From Ruminococcus sp. FMBCY1 (GTDB lineage Bacteria > Bacillota > Clostridia > Oscillospirales > Acutalibacteraceae), in assembly GCF_023921805.1 (NCBI RefSeq), contig NZ_CP074197.1:1798001-1862000 (forward strand): DNA of 64,000 nucleotides, in the 5' to 3' direction. A program made the translations under genes and the position numbers. Below are positions 17,457 through 26,746 of the stretch, one piece after another. Every line of letters starts with the position of its first letter. The first letter of the stretch is position 1. The notes beneath the pieces are model-generated. The model did not search any database, was not told where the DNA came from, and was given only the letters and a program-made list of their open reading frames with translations.

Positions 17457-18277
17457 GCGGAATTTTATATGTTACGGGTACACCGATAGGCAACCTTTCC
17501 GACCTGTCGCCGAGAGCGGTGGAAACTCTTGAATCGGTAGATTTTATTGCGGCGGAAGACACAAGGGTTACGCTGAAACTTTTAAATCACTTTGGCATAA
17601 AAAAGCCGATGGTCAGCTATTTTGAGCACAATAAAAGAGAGCGTGGAGAGATTATCTGCGCAAGAATAGAGCAGGGCGAAAACTGCGCCATCGTTACAGA
17701 TGCGGGTATGCCGTGTATTTCGGATCCGGGCGAAGATTTGGTAAAGCTCTGCGAAGAGCGTGGCATAAAGACGGTTGTAATTCCCGGACCGAGTGCGGTT
17801 ATTTCTGCGCTTGCCGTTTCGGGCCTTAGCACGGGAAGATTTACTTTTGAGGGCTTTTTGAGCGTAAATAAAAAGAGCAGATCAGATCATTTGAAAAGCC
17901 TTGCAAACGAGCACAGAACAATGATTTTTTACGAAGCTCCGCATAAATTGCCGCAGACTTTGCGTGATTTGTATGCAAGTTTTGGCGACAGAAAACTTAC
18001 AATTGTGCGAGAGATTACAAAAATTCACGAGGAAGTTATCCGTACCACAACAAAAAATGCGGCGGAAAATCTAAGCGACGGCAGTGTTAAAGGTGAAATT
18101 GTGCTTGTGCTTGAGGGTGCGCCGCAGGTTGACGATACCGAAGAGCTTACACTTGAATATGCGGTTGAAACCGCTAAGAAGTTGATTGAAAACGGCGCAA
18201 GGGCAACAGATGCCGCAAAAGAGGCGGCGGCGCTGACAGGCTTTAAAAAGAATGAAATTTACAAGGAGTTGATCTGA
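17453..18277 (+). CDS. rsmI: 16S rRNA (cytidine-1402-2'-O)-methyltransferase RsmI
   Basis: This 274-residue enzyme 2'-O-methylates C1402 in the ribosomal decoding centre. The N-terminal block LYVTGTPIGNLSDLS and AAEDTR (near residue 37) and the GPSAVISAL loop near 114 are diagnostic of this tetrapyrrole-methylase fold. The length is typical. The start overlaps the upstream methylase and the stop overlaps the folC start by one base, so the three genes form one operon. Confidence 0.95.
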   Translation: MSGILYVTGTPIGNLSDLSPRAVETLESVDFIAAEDTRVTLKLLNHFGIKKPMVSYFEHNKRERGEIICARIEQGENCAIVTDAGMPCISDPGEDLVKLCEERGIKTVVIPGPSAVISALAVSGLSTGRFTFEGFLSVNKKSRSDHLKSLANEHRTMIFYEAPHKLPQTLRDLYASFGDRKLTIVREITKIHEEVIRTTTKNAAENLSDGSVKGEIVLVLEGAPQVDDTEELTLEYAVETAKKLIENGARATDAAKEAAALTGFKKNEIYKELI

Positions 18278-19560
18278 TGACATACGAACAGGCTATTGAA
18301 AAAATACATTCACTGCTGACATTCGGTTCTCGCCCCGGACTTGACCGAATGAGAATTTTTCTCGAAAAACTCGGCAATCCGCAGGATAAACTAAAGTATA
18401 TTCACATTGCGGGTACTAACGGCAAAGGTTCGGTTTGTGCAATGCTTTCGGCTGTGCTTGTTGAGGCAGGCTACAAAACAGGTCTTTTTATCTCTCCGTA
18501 TATAACGGATTTTCGAGAGAGAATACAGATTAATAACCGTATGATTTCAAAGGAAATGCTCACCGAGGCGGTGGAGAAAACATTTCCGATTATTGAGGAA
18601 TTGCGTAATGACGGCGTTATTATTACAGAGTTTGAGTATGTAAACGCTTTGCAGTTTTATATTCACGCAAACGAGAAATGCGACATTGTTGTGCTTGAAA
18701 CAGGTATGGGCGGACTTCTTGACTGTACAAATACAATTTTGCCGCCGCTTTGCTCGGTAATAACAACTATCGGACTTGACCATACGGCAATTCTCGGCAA
18801 CACTATCGAAGAGATTGCGTGGCAAAAGTGCGGTATTATAAAAAACGGCTCGATTGCCGTTACTTCCAAGCAGGAAGAAAACGCAATGAGCGTGATTGAA
18901 TGTACTTGTAAAAGCAGAAATGTTGAACTTTTCAAAAGTGAAAGTGCAAAAATAAAAGTGATTTCAGAAAGCCTTGAAAGCACTGTTTTTGAATATGACG
19001 GTACAGAGCTTGAACTGCATTTGATTGGCGAACATCAGTTGGAAAATGCAAAAACCGCATTGACCGCATTAAAAGCACTTTGCGACAGCGGTAAAATCAA
19101 TGTAAGCAAAAATGCATTAAAGGCAGGTATGGCAAAGGCGGTAAACCCCGCAAGACTTGAACTTATGGGCAAAAATCCCGTAGTTTTGCTTGACGGAGCA
19201 CATAATCCGAACGGAATTGAGGCGCTTAGCAAGGCGGTCAAAAAGTATCTGCCAAATCAAAAGCGGCTTTGCCTTATGGGTATGCTTGCCGATAAGGACA
19301 GTGCAAGCTCAATCAATCTGCTTGAAGGACTTTTTGAAGAAGTGTTTACGGTAACGGTCAACAATCCGAGAACTTTATTGGCAGAAGAACTTGCCGAAAA
19401 ATGCAAACAGCATTTTCCGAAAGTTGAGGCATTCGATAATAACAAAAAGGCTCTCGAAACGGCGCTTGATAAGGCAAAAAATGAAAATATGCCGCTCGTT
19501 ATCTGCGGTTCGCTTTACCTTGCAGGCGAGCTAAGACCGTATTTATTGGAGAACGGTTAA
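18277..19560 (+). CDS. folC: Folylpolyglutamate synthase / dihydrofolate synthase
   Basis: This 427-residue Mur-ligase-family enzyme adds glutamate to folates. The P-loop is HIAGTNGKGSV near residues 46-56, the central HTAILG block lies near 169, and the C-terminal domain signature is DGAHNPNG near 307. The length is normal. It is the last gene of the methylase-rsmI-folC operon and is followed by a clear terminator. Confidence 0.95.
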   Translation: MTYEQAIEKIHSLLTFGSRPGLDRMRIFLEKLGNPQDKLKYIHIAGTNGKGSVCAMLSAVLVEAGYKTGLFISPYITDFRERIQINNRMISKEMLTEAVEKTFPIIEELRNDGVIITEFEYVNALQFYIHANEKCDIVVLETGMGGLLDCTNTILPPLCSVITTIGLDHTAILGNTIEEIAWQKCGIIKNGSIAVTSKQEENAMSVIECTCKSRNVELFKSESAKIKVISESLESTVFEYDGTELELHLIGEHQLENAKTALTALKALCDSGKINVSKNALKAGMAKAVNPARLELMGKNPVVLLDGAHNPNGIEALSKAVKKYLPNQKRLCLMGMLADKDSASSINLLEGLFEEVFTVTVNNPRTLLAEELAEKCKQHFPKVEAFDNNKKALETALDKAKNENMPLVICGSLYLAGELRPYLLENG

Positions 19561-19563
19561 AAA

Positions 19564-19610
19564 AACGCCCGACTTCGGCTTTCGCTGAAATCGGGCGTTC
19601 GTTTAGTTTT
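19564..19610 (+). terminator. Terminator after folC
   Basis: AACGCCCGA (19564-19572) pairs with TCGGGCGTT (19591-19599), followed by a U-rich stretch. It may serve both folC and the convergent DUF4250 gene. Confidence 0.8.
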
Positions 19611-19794
19611 ATACAAATTTATTAAGCTCTGCGTTGTAGGTATAATCTATGGCGGAGAGCTTTTTTACGATTTCATCTTTACTGATGTTTGCGTCTTCGC
19701 AAAGAGCATCAAGCGACGGATAGAAATCTCTTAACTTTGTGTTAATAAAACTTAATAAAATCATTGGGTCTGACGGTAAATTTAATTCTGACAT
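19609..19794 (-). CDS. DUF4250 small protein
   Basis: This 61-residue protein matches the DUF4250 family of Firmicutes: LPSDPMILLSFINTKLRDFY, DALCEDANI and the YTYNAELNKFV tail. It is helical and soluble, with a small DNA-binding look, but no known function. An AGGAGGA site lies before the ATG. It follows the membrane HTH gene by 12 bases on the same strand and is probably in its transcript. Confidence 0.85.
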   Translation of the reverse strand: MSELNLPSDPMILLSFINTKLRDFYPSLDALCEDANISKDEIVKKLSAIDYTYNAELNKFV

Positions 19795-19806
19795 AATGTC
19801 CTCCTG

Positions 19807-20664
19807 TTAATCGTTTTTATTTTTAAAGAATGAGCATATCCAATAGTAAAGCGGAATGGTGAGAAAAACTACCCAGCCGACTGTCCATCCGCCGAATATG
19901 TTAAAGTATCCCATAAGAATGTATGCCATTGCCGCAAGCACGGGAAAGGCAAAGTGGTCTGCCTTGCGTTTGTAAATTGCATCAACAAGCGAATAGTAAA
20001 GCGGTATTGTCAGCAAAACTATCCAGCTAAGCGCCCAGCCAAAGCATAAACCGCTGAATCCCCACCAAAGGAATACAACAAGCGCTATAGCGAAAAAGGG
20101 AAACGAATTCCAAAATTTTTTATGCTTTCCTCCTGTAAACATTTCGTCGGTCATATCGGCATCGTGCATTATATGACCGTCTTTATCGGTATAAACTCTC
20201 TGTTTTCCGTTTTCGTTTACAAACACTCCGTCCTTGCCTATATCAACCTTAGTGCCGTCTTTGTTTTGTACATGTATTCCGTCTGCAAAGCTGATGTGTA
20301 CCTTGTCGCCGTTTTTCGCATCAACATGGATTCCGTTTTTAAAAGATACTTTATCCGCTTTTATATACTCTGTGCCCTCATCGCCTGTGGGGATTTGTGT
20401 GTTGTCTGCGCTTTCCTCCGATACGGTTTCCTGCTCGGCTTCGGATTTTGAGGAATTGTTCGATTCTCCTTTTAAAAGTTCGTCAAGCGAAACGCCGTAA
20501 ATCTCGGCAAGCAATATTAGGTTATCAGTGTCGGGAGATGCCTCTGCCCGTTCCCATTTTGACACCGCCTGTCTGCTTACTCCTATTTTATTTGCGAGTT
20601 CTTCCTGACTTAAGTTGTGTTTCTTCCTGTATTGTAAAAGTCTGTTTGCTGTTTCTATGTCCAT
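19807..20664 (-). CDS. XRE regulator fused to a repeat domain and membrane segments
   Basis: This 285-residue protein has a Cro/CI HTH at residues 9-60 (LSQEELANKIGVSRQAVSKWE) and an acidic linker. A central domain of about 70 residues follows, built of near-repeats such as NGIHVDAKNGDKV, DGIHVQNKDGTKV and DGVFVNENGKQ, with a period of about 17-18 residues. Then come three to four hydrophobic segments (about residues 190-280). The repeat domain looks like a short beta-solenoid. The layout suggests a membrane-tethered regulator in which a signal at the membrane controls DNA binding. Confidence 0.8.
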   Translation of the reverse strand: MDIETANRLLQYRKKHNLSQEELANKIGVSRQAVSKWERAEASPDTDNLILLAEIYGVSLDELLKGESNNSSKSEAEQETVSEESADNTQIPTGDEGTEYIKADKVSFKNGIHVDAKNGDKVHISFADGIHVQNKDGTKVDIGKDGVFVNENGKQRVYTDKDGHIMHDADMTDEMFTGGKHKKFWNSFPFFAIALVVFLWWGFSGLCFGWALSWIVLLTIPLYYSLVDAIYKRKADHFAFPVLAAMAYILMGYFNIFGGWTVGWVVFLTIPLYYWICSFFKNKND

Positions 20665-20841
20665 ATTTCCTCCTTTGAGAGTTTGTGACGATCGTTCTGC
20701 CTCTCACTTTATCCAAATTATACACCGCAACCACTGCTTTTTGCAATACATTTTAGTTTTCATTTCCGCAACCGACGGTTGCATAGATGGATACATGTTA
20801 ATTAATGCTTAATATATATAATATTGTTTATATAAATAATA

Positions 20842-20930
20842 TGGACTATCTCCATTTAAAAAGATGAGGCGATCTCCAAATCATTAGATTCTTAGTCTAA
20901 CTTTTGGGGGTCACATCAAGAGATAGTCCG
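20842..20930. repeat. Stem-loop island with IS-end-like sequence
   Basis: GGACTATCTC at 20842-20851 is repeated inverted as GAGATAGTCC at 20921-20930, enclosing about 70 bases. Inside, TTAGA/TCTAA form a second hairpin. The stretch 20895-20915, read on the minus strand as TGTGACCCCCAAAAGTTAG, resembles the end of IS3/IS150-type insertion sequences. It lies right after the methylase stop, so it may be a terminator, an IS remnant or a MITE-like end. Confidence 0.5.
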
Positions 20931-20939
20931 TTTTGAGAT

Positions 20940-21944
20940 TTATTTGTTTATTGCTTTTTCTAATTGTTCTTTTATTGATTTTGCTATTTCAAATGCTAAA
21001 TTGACAGGAACAGCATTTCCAATCATTTTATAAGCAGTATCAACTTTTTCATATATAAATTTAAAATTATCTGGAAATCCTTGTATTCTTGCTATTTCTC
21101 GCACTGTCATTCGGCGGTACAAATATTCTTTTCCTTTTACAAAGCGGCAATCATTTTTTGCATATTTAACCATTTTAGGAGCTTGCGGATGAAGTTGACA
21201 TTGTCTGCCAGATGCTTGTACGGTGTATGCCTGTTCATCCCAACTTTTTACTCGATTTCTACTCATAAATATTGTAGAATAAGCACCCGTAAAATATTCA
21301 TTATTATTAATTGCCTCTGGATTTCTATAATTTTTTTCTATTGAAGGAACAGCTGTAAATTGTAAATCCCATATTATATCTCTAAGAGTGATTTTTTTAT
21401 CATTTGCTTCAGTGCTGCCTTTTGGAAATATAAAATTAATATCAATATCTTTGCTGAAACCAATATAGAATACTCTTTTTCTTTCTTCTGCCACACCATA
21501 ATCTTTAGCATTTACCATGTTTATTGATGTATTATATCCACATTCATCAAACATAGAAATTATATTAGCTACTGCTGATTTATGACGGCTTGCTAACATG
21601 CCAGGTACATTTTCTGCTAAAAAAAATTTAGGGCGGATTTTTTTCAATATTCTAATATAATCATAAAATAATTTCCCTCGTTCATCGTCAATACCTCTTA
21701 AACTTCCTGCTTCTGACCAAGATTGGCAAGGAGGTCCTCCAATAATACCGTCAACATCTGTCGGAAACTCATCTTCTTTTATGTTACGTATATCATTTTC
21801 AATTAACTTTGTCTTTGGATGATTAGCCTTGAATGTTGCCCAGATTGTTTTATCAAATTCATTAGCTATAGGTATTTCAAAACCCGCTTTTTCAAAACCA
21901 AGGTCAAGACCACCACAACCAGAAAACAGACTAATAACTTTCAT
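20940..21944 (-). CDS. DNA (cytosine-5) methyltransferase, HaeIII-like (GGCC)
   Basis: This 334-residue methylase closely follows M.HaeIII in length and sequence: [12 protein letters not shown] at the start, [10 protein letters not shown] near residues 68-77, ENVPGM near 109, and the target-recognition block [20 protein letters not shown], which is characteristic of GGCC-specific enzymes, followed by [10 protein letters not shown]. The C-terminal [18 protein letters not shown] is intact. It should protect GGCC sites by methylating the internal C. It lies 8 bases after the endonuclease gene. AT-richness contrasts with the flanking backbone. Confidence 0.93.
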   Translation of the reverse strand: MKVISLFSGCGGLDLGFEKAGFEIPIANEFDKTIWATFKANHPKTKLIENDIRNIKEDEFPTDVDGIIGGPPCQSWSEAGSLRGIDDERGKLFYDYIRILKKIRPKFFLAENVPGMLASRHKSAVANIISMFDECGYNTSINMVNAKDYGVAEERKRVFYIGFSKDIDINFIFPKGSTEANDKKITLRDIIWDLQFTAVPSIEKNYRNPEAINNNEYFTGAYSTIFMSRNRVKSWDEQAYTVQASGRQCQLHPQAPKMVKYAKNDCRFVKGKEYLYRRMTVREIARIQGFPDNFKFIYEKVDTAYKMIGNAVPVNLAFEIAKSIKEQLEKAINK

Positions 21945-21952
21945 GTTTTACC

Positions 21953-22789
21953 TCAATCTATACTGTAAGTAATAAGCTTTGCGGATGTCAAATTTGCTGG
22001 ATTATCTGGATTTTTAATTCGTACATTAGTAATAGAAAAGTTACTAATATTTAATGCAGTAATAATTTCAGTATTATCGAAGGTTGCCCATTTTTTGTCA
22101 TTTATGATACACATAAAATTAAACTTTTTATTTAAATCTCTGTTATATACATAATTAAATACTTGCCAAGGATTTTCAATACCCCACATACCCCTTACTC
22201 TCATATAAGTTATACCAAGAGGATCAACTTTATTTATGCGACCAAGTTCATTGGTTTCCGCAAATTCAACACCGTGAATATTTTCAACACCTGATTTAAT
22301 TGTAGATTTTATTCTGCTATAACATTCATCACTTGCGCAATAATCTAAACCATATACCATAGATAAATGATTTAATTTATTATTTTTTACAACACCAACA
22401 GTATAAATCATATCTTTTTCGTTCCAGATTTCAGCATTTCTACAAGCTGCTGAAATCATTGGACTATTACTTTTCAAAGTATGTTTAGGATAGCTTGAAT
22501 TAAGTGCTAATGCAGAACCATTTGTTTCAATTTTTTTTACTTCAATTGCATCACCGCCACGTAGGATTGCATCAGGCGGATTACTATTATTTCCTAAATA
22601 TGAAAAAACTTGGCTTAATTTTTCTAATCTTTCGTTTTCAGGTGTATTAAAAGTATTAGCAAACAAATCTTTAATATATTCTTCAAGTGCATCACCAGCG
22701 TTATTTGCACGGTTTTTACCTAGATAATAAGATACTAATTCAACAACAGGATTGTTGACAAGATTATAAATTGCATTAATTATGTTCAT
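21953..22789 (-). CDS. Type II restriction endonuclease, NgoPII-like (GGCC)
   Basis: This 278-residue endonuclease matches the NgoPII family (RE_NgoPII), which cuts GGCC. Shared blocks include NNPVVELVSYYLGKNRANN, GDALEEYIKDLFANT, NNPPDAILRGGDAIEVKKIE and GRINKVDPLGITYMRVRGMW. The catalytic PD-(D/E)XK residues are P-D and E-V-K in the third block, near residues 74-88. The start at 22789 is preferred: it gives the family N-terminus and has an AGAGG site, whereas an upstream extension to 22870 has none. It is transcribed before the methylase, with an 8-base gap. Confidence 0.92.
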   Translation of the reverse strand: MNIINAIYNLVNNPVVELVSYYLGKNRANNAGDALEEYIKDLFANTFNTPENERLEKLSQVFSYLGNNSNPPDAILRGGDAIEVKKIETNGSALALNSSYPKHTLKSNSPMISAACRNAEIWNEKDMIYTVGVVKNNKLNHLSMVYGLDYCASDECYSRIKSTIKSGVENIHGVEFAETNELGRINKVDPLGITYMRVRGMWGIENPWQVFNYVYNRDLNKKFNFMCIINDKKWATFDNTEIITALNISNFSITNVRIKNPDNPANLTSAKLITYSID

Positions 22790-22875
22790 ATAACGTACCT
22801 CTGTAAAATAGAATTCAAAATATAGTATAACATATTCGGTATAAAACTTCAAGAAAACTACTTTTTCCAAATTAA

Positions 22876-22907
22876 AAAGGCTTGCATAGAAAAAATTGCA
22901 AGCCTTT
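22876..22907 (-). terminator. Terminator of the GH31 gene
   Basis: AAAGGCTTGCA (22876-22886) pairs with TGCAAGCCTTT (22897-22907). On the minus strand it is followed by U residues. It separates the GH31 gene from the restriction pair. Confidence 0.85.
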
Positions 22908-22955
22908 AGTTTTTTACTTGTTATAAAATTTTTTTAATTGTTTAGATTTTTGTAC

Positions 22956-24866
22956 TCAACCTATATAAGTAAGGTCTTCGGTGTTGAGTTCGCTTGTACG
23001 CATTGCAGGTTTGCAAAGCGGAATTTGTTTGCCTTTCTTAATAAAGAGAGGTACTTCGTTAAGTGCAACTTCAATGAAGTGTACACCCTTTTCCATAGGC
23101 TTGGTTTCTGCATTTTCACCGCTGAGCTTTACAAATGTCATATCCTCAGGGAGGTAAACATATCTGCCGCTTACATTCTGCTCGTAAACAGGGCAAATCA
23201 TACACTCATCGCCGAGCATAACCTGAGTTTCGCACTCTCTTGCCATTTTATCTTCGGGGTAATCGAAAGCAAGCGGACGGAAAATCATATCGTTGTTTTC
23301 GCTTGCTTTTTTAAATGTATCGTAAAGATAAGGGATAAGTCTGTAGCGGACGGTTACAACATCTCTGAAATCTTCGGAGTTTTCAAAGTTGTAGCACTCC
23401 TGAGCCTTTGTGCCGAGTGCCGAATGGTTACGCATAAGAGGGGTAAATACTCCGAGAGCAAGGAAACGCAGAACAAGGTCACGGGTTGCGTTTTCGTTAA
23501 ATCCGCCGAGGTCGGCGCCGCAGTAGAGGAAACCGCACATATTTGCGGACGGGAGCATTTTAAGGTTAAGAAGAATGTGTGACCACCATGAATGGTTGTC
23601 GCCAAACCAGATACCGCTTGAACGGTGTGCACCGATGTAAGAGGCTCTTGAGAACATAAGAATTTTGCCGTCGCCGAATTTCTTTGCAAAGTGTTCTCCT
23701 GCGGCTCTTGTCATATTTGCGCCGTAAATGTTATGAACTCTGTCATGGCAAACAGGCTTGCCGTCAATCATATGATAGATGCTTGAGTAATCCTCGGGGC
23801 TGTTGGAAAGTCCGAGGAAAGTATCTTTGAGGTTAAAGAATTTTGAAAGGTCGAGGTTTTCGCCCTCAAGTGATTTTGCTTTATTAAGCGCTTTTTCAAG
23901 TCCTTTTGTTGAATAGAAAATAGCCGGCTCGTTCATATCGTTCCAGAAACCGTCAATGCCTGCGTCTGTAAGTCTGTCGTATTTTGCGCCGAACCAGTCA
24001 CGAACTTCTTTCTGCATAAAGTCAGGGAAACCTACAATACCCGGCCATACGCCGCCTTCAAAAATCTCGCCGTCCTCGGTTTTGCAGAAGTAATCGTTTT
24101 CAACGCCTTCTTCGTAAACATCGTAGCCTGCTTCTTTTTTTACACCTGCGTCAATGATAGGGATAAGGTGAATACCTTGCTCTTTCTTTTCTTTTACATA
24201 TTCTGCAAAATTCGGGAATTTGTCTTCGTCAACTGTGAAGTCCTTGTAGTCTTTCATATAGTCAATGTCAAGATATACGCAGTCGAGCGGAATCTTTGCA
24301 TCATTATAACCTTTGATTACGCCGTCAACGGCAGCTTTGTCGGGATAACTCCAACGGCTCTGCTGATAACCGAATGCCCAGAACGGCGGAATGTAACTCT
24401 GACCGATTGCACTGCGGAACTCTTTTACAATGTCAATCGGCTTATTGCTCTCGTTTTCGATAATGTAGATGTCAAAATCTGTACCGTCAACAGTGATTTC
24501 TGTGCGGCTTGGTTTTGTGTAACCGATGTCCCAACGGATTTTTGCGGGGAAATCAATAAAAATACCGAAAGTCTTGCTGCCGTTTAACATAAGAAAGTTG
24601 TGTGCGGCGTAGAGTGAACTTTTTGTTTCTGTGTGGAATGGGTCATCGCTGCAAAAACTTTCGTAAATCCAGCCACGCTTGTTAATTCCTCTCGGCGCTT
24701 CGCCAAGACCGAAAACTATGTCGCTGTCCTGCATATCAAAGCTAAAAATGAATTTGCCGTCAACGATTTTGTAATCAATCGGGAATTTATTTATGTCGAT
24801 TCCGGCAAAATCTTTTACAACAGCGTCTGTACGGATAGGGGTGCCGCTTGTGTACTTTGTAATCAT
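22956..24866 (-). CDS. GH31 alpha-glucosidase (cytoplasmic)
   Basis: This 636-residue glycoside hydrolase family 31 enzyme probably releases glucose from alpha-glucosides. The nucleophile Asp is in WNDMNEPAIF near residue 308, and the acid/base Asp is in WFGDNHSWW near 422. An N-terminal beta-sandwich precedes the barrel, and the C-terminal beta domain includes QVMLGDECMICPVYEQ. No signal peptide is present. It is somewhat shorter than many GH31 enzymes but intact. An AAGGAGC site precedes the ATG. It is a single-gene unit with its own terminator. Confidence 0.93.
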   Translation of the reverse strand: MITKYTSGTPIRTDAVVKDFAGIDINKFPIDYKIVDGKFIFSFDMQDSDIVFGLGEAPRGINKRGWIYESFCSDDPFHTETKSSLYAAHNFLMLNGSKTFGIFIDFPAKIRWDIGYTKPSRTEITVDGTDFDIYIIENESNKPIDIVKEFRSAIGQSYIPPFWAFGYQQSRWSYPDKAAVDGVIKGYNDAKIPLDCVYLDIDYMKDYKDFTVDEDKFPNFAEYVKEKKEQGIHLIPIIDAGVKKEAGYDVYEEGVENDYFCKTEDGEIFEGGVWPGIVGFPDFMQKEVRDWFGAKYDRLTDAGIDGFWNDMNEPAIFYSTKGLEKALNKAKSLEGENLDLSKFFNLKDTFLGLSNSPEDYSSIYHMIDGKPVCHDRVHNIYGANMTRAAGEHFAKKFGDGKILMFSRASYIGAHRSSGIWFGDNHSWWSHILLNLKMLPSANMCGFLYCGADLGGFNENATRDLVLRFLALGVFTPLMRNHSALGTKAQECYNFENSEDFRDVVTVRYRLIPYLYDTFKKASENNDMIFRPLAFDYPEDKMARECETQVMLGDECMICPVYEQNVSGRYVYLPEDMTFVKLSGENAETKPMEKGVHFIEVALNEVPLFIKKGKQIPLCKPAMRTSELNTEDLTYIG

Positions 24867-25012
24867 TTAATATCGCTCCTTTGTAATGAAATTATTACCT
24901 CGGTATGACCGTCTGTGCCAAGAATTTGATACATTTTCATTATATAGGCAGAATTGTAAAAAATCAATCTAAATATTAAATATTCACCAAAATATTAAAG
25001 AAAAAACAAAAA

Positions 25013-25040
25013 AAGAGTCATACCTAACAGTATGACTCCT
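25013..25040 (-). terminator. Terminator of the DUF6465 gene
   Basis: GAGTCATAC (25015-25023) pairs with GTATGACTC (25030-25038). The A-rich plus strand before it gives a U-run on the minus strand. Confidence 0.85.
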
Positions 25041-25060
25041 AAAATTTCAGTAATTTTTAA

Positions 25061-25468
25061 TTAGCAGAAGAATACATCCATTGAACTTTCTTCGCCGTCG
25101 GCAACAAAGTAAGCTTTGTTTTCGTCAGGCTTGAGGTAAATTGAAATTTCCTTTACATCTTTACCGTATGTAGCTTTAACATTATTAATAATGTCTTCTA
25201 CCGAGTTCTGCTTGTTGTTAAACTCAACAACAAAGTTTACCTTTGTTTCAGTTTTAACTTCTGCAGGGGCTTCAGCCTTTGCCTTAGCAGCCTTTGCTGC
25301 GGCAGCTACGGCAGCAGGTTTCTTTGGAGCAACCTTTTTAGGTGCGGTTTTCTTTACAGGAGCTTCCTTTACGGGAGCAGTTTCTTTTACAGCAGTTGCA
25401 GTAGCCTTTGTTTCTACCTTAGCATCCTTGGCAGCTGCCGATTTTGTAGCAGTTCTTCTTGTTGCCAT
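25061..25468 (-). CDS. DUF6465 protein with Lys/Ala/Pro-rich N-terminus
   Basis: This 135-residue protein has a basic, repetitive N-terminal half (KKTAPKKVAPKKPA, AAAKAAKAKAEAPA) resembling histone H1 tails. The compact C-terminal 60 residues form the DUF6465 domain (VEFNNKQNSVEDIINNVKATYG, YFVADGEESSMDVFF). The tail may bind nucleic acid or the envelope; function is unknown. The start at 25468 is chosen because AGAGGGA lies 7 bases upstream; an ATG at 25489 overlaps that site. It is monocistronic with its own terminator. Confidence 0.8.
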   Translation of the reverse strand: MATRRTATKSAAAKDAKVETKATATAVKETAPVKEAPVKKTAPKKVAPKKPAAVAAAAKAAKAKAEAPAEVKTETKVNFVVEFNNKQNSVEDIINNVKATYGKDVKEISIYLKPDENKAYFVADGEESSMDVFFC

Positions 25469-25747
25469 TGTAAAATCCCTCTTTCTCAAAATATAAATAA
25501 ATACATAAAATCACTGTGAAATAACAATAAAAACAACTATTTTTATTTACATATATTATACAATTCAAAGTACAAAAAGTCAATAAAAGCAAATAATTTC
25601 AGCGGATAATACATATTTGTAAAATTATTTGCTTTTCATTGGTTAGTTTGCACCATATGCTCGACATAATTTTGTACAAAATGATATTTTTCTATGATAT
25701 TAATTTTTTATATACCTCCAAAATTCAGCTGTATTACTGCGTAAGCA

Positions 25748-25775
25748 TTGAAAAAATGAGTTATTATGCTATACT
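25748..25775 (+). promoter_or_regulatory. Promoter of the AEC carrier gene
   Basis: TTGAAA (25748-25753), 16 bases, TGC-TATACT with the hexamer at 25770-25775 (extended -10). Confidence 0.6.
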
Positions 25776-25807
25776 TAAATGTGTTTAATTTTTAGGGGGA
25801 AAAGGAA

Positions 25808-26734
25808 ATGTTAGAAAACTTTATTGTAGTTGCACAACAGGTACTTGTGCTGTTTATTTTGATTTCGTTGGGCTTTGCTTGCGGTAAGAAAAAAATCATT
25901 ACCGATGTATCCGCAAAGCATATAAACAACCTTGTTTTGTATTTTGTTACACCGTGCGTTATGGTGTCTGCTTTTCAGCGTGATTTTACACCTGAACTTT
26001 TGGGCGGACTAGGAATTATGACGATTTGCGCAACAGCCGTTATGGCTGCAACCATACTTTTGGTAAGCCTTATTTTTAAGGGTAAGGACAGCAAAAAAAG
26101 AGTGTTGAGATTTGCAACAGTTTTTTCAAACTGTGCGTTTATGTCGTTCCCGTTGCAGGAGGCTGTGCTCGGTGATGACGGTTTGTTTTACGGCGCAGTG
26201 TTTGTAGCTGTGTTCAACATTCTTGTATGGACATACGGACTTGTATGTATGAGCGGAGATATTAAAGAAATTTCTGCCAAAAAGCTGATTACAAACCCGG
26301 GTATTATCGGTGTTGTAATTGCGATAATTATTTTTGCGCTTAACATAAAGCTTCCGTATATGATAGGTCAGCCTGTTGAATATATGGCGGCTTTAAATAC
26401 ACCGTTGCCGATGATGATTATAGGTTACTACCTCTCCGAGGCAGACCTTAAAAAAGCATTTTCAAATGTATCTGTTTATGTTGCAATGGGTTTAAGACTT
26501 GTTTTGGTACCTGTTATAACAGCAATTGTGCTTTATCTGTGCAAGGTGGAAACAACTCTTGCGGTTGCCTGCGTAATCGCATCTGCCGCACCGACTGCCG
26601 CTACAACTACAATGTTTGCGGTAAAATACAATAAAGATACCGAACTTTCGGTAAGTATTGTGGCGGTTACTACAGTATTTTCAATCATAACTATGCCGCT
26701 TGTAATTGCGTTTGCGCAAACACTGACAGCATAA
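25808..26734 (+). CDS. AEC-family (auxin efflux carrier type) transporter
   Basis: This 308-residue inner-membrane permease has about ten hydrophobic helices. The N-terminal LFILISLGFACGKKKII, the VLYFVTPCVMVSAF motif near residues 43-56 and the C-terminal ASAAPTAATTTMFAVKYN block are typical of the AEC family. Members export or import small organic acids; the substrate is unknown. A GGGGGAAAAGG site precedes the ATG. It lies 12 bases before the WYL regulator and likely shares its transcript. Confidence 0.9.
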   Translation: MLENFIVVAQQVLVLFILISLGFACGKKKIITDVSAKHINNLVLYFVTPCVMVSAFQRDFTPELLGGLGIMTICATAVMAATILLVSLIFKGKDSKKRVLRFATVFSNCAFMSFPLQEAVLGDDGLFYGAVFVAVFNILVWTYGLVCMSGDIKEISAKKLITNPGIIGVVIAIIIFALNIKLPYMIGQPVEYMAALNTPLPMMIIGYYLSEADLKKAFSNVSVYVAMGLRLVLVPVITAIVLYLCKVETTLAVACVIASAAPTAATTTMFAVKYNKDTELSVSIVAVTTVFSIITMPLVIAFAQTLTA

Positions 26735-26746
26735 ACGGAGGATATT

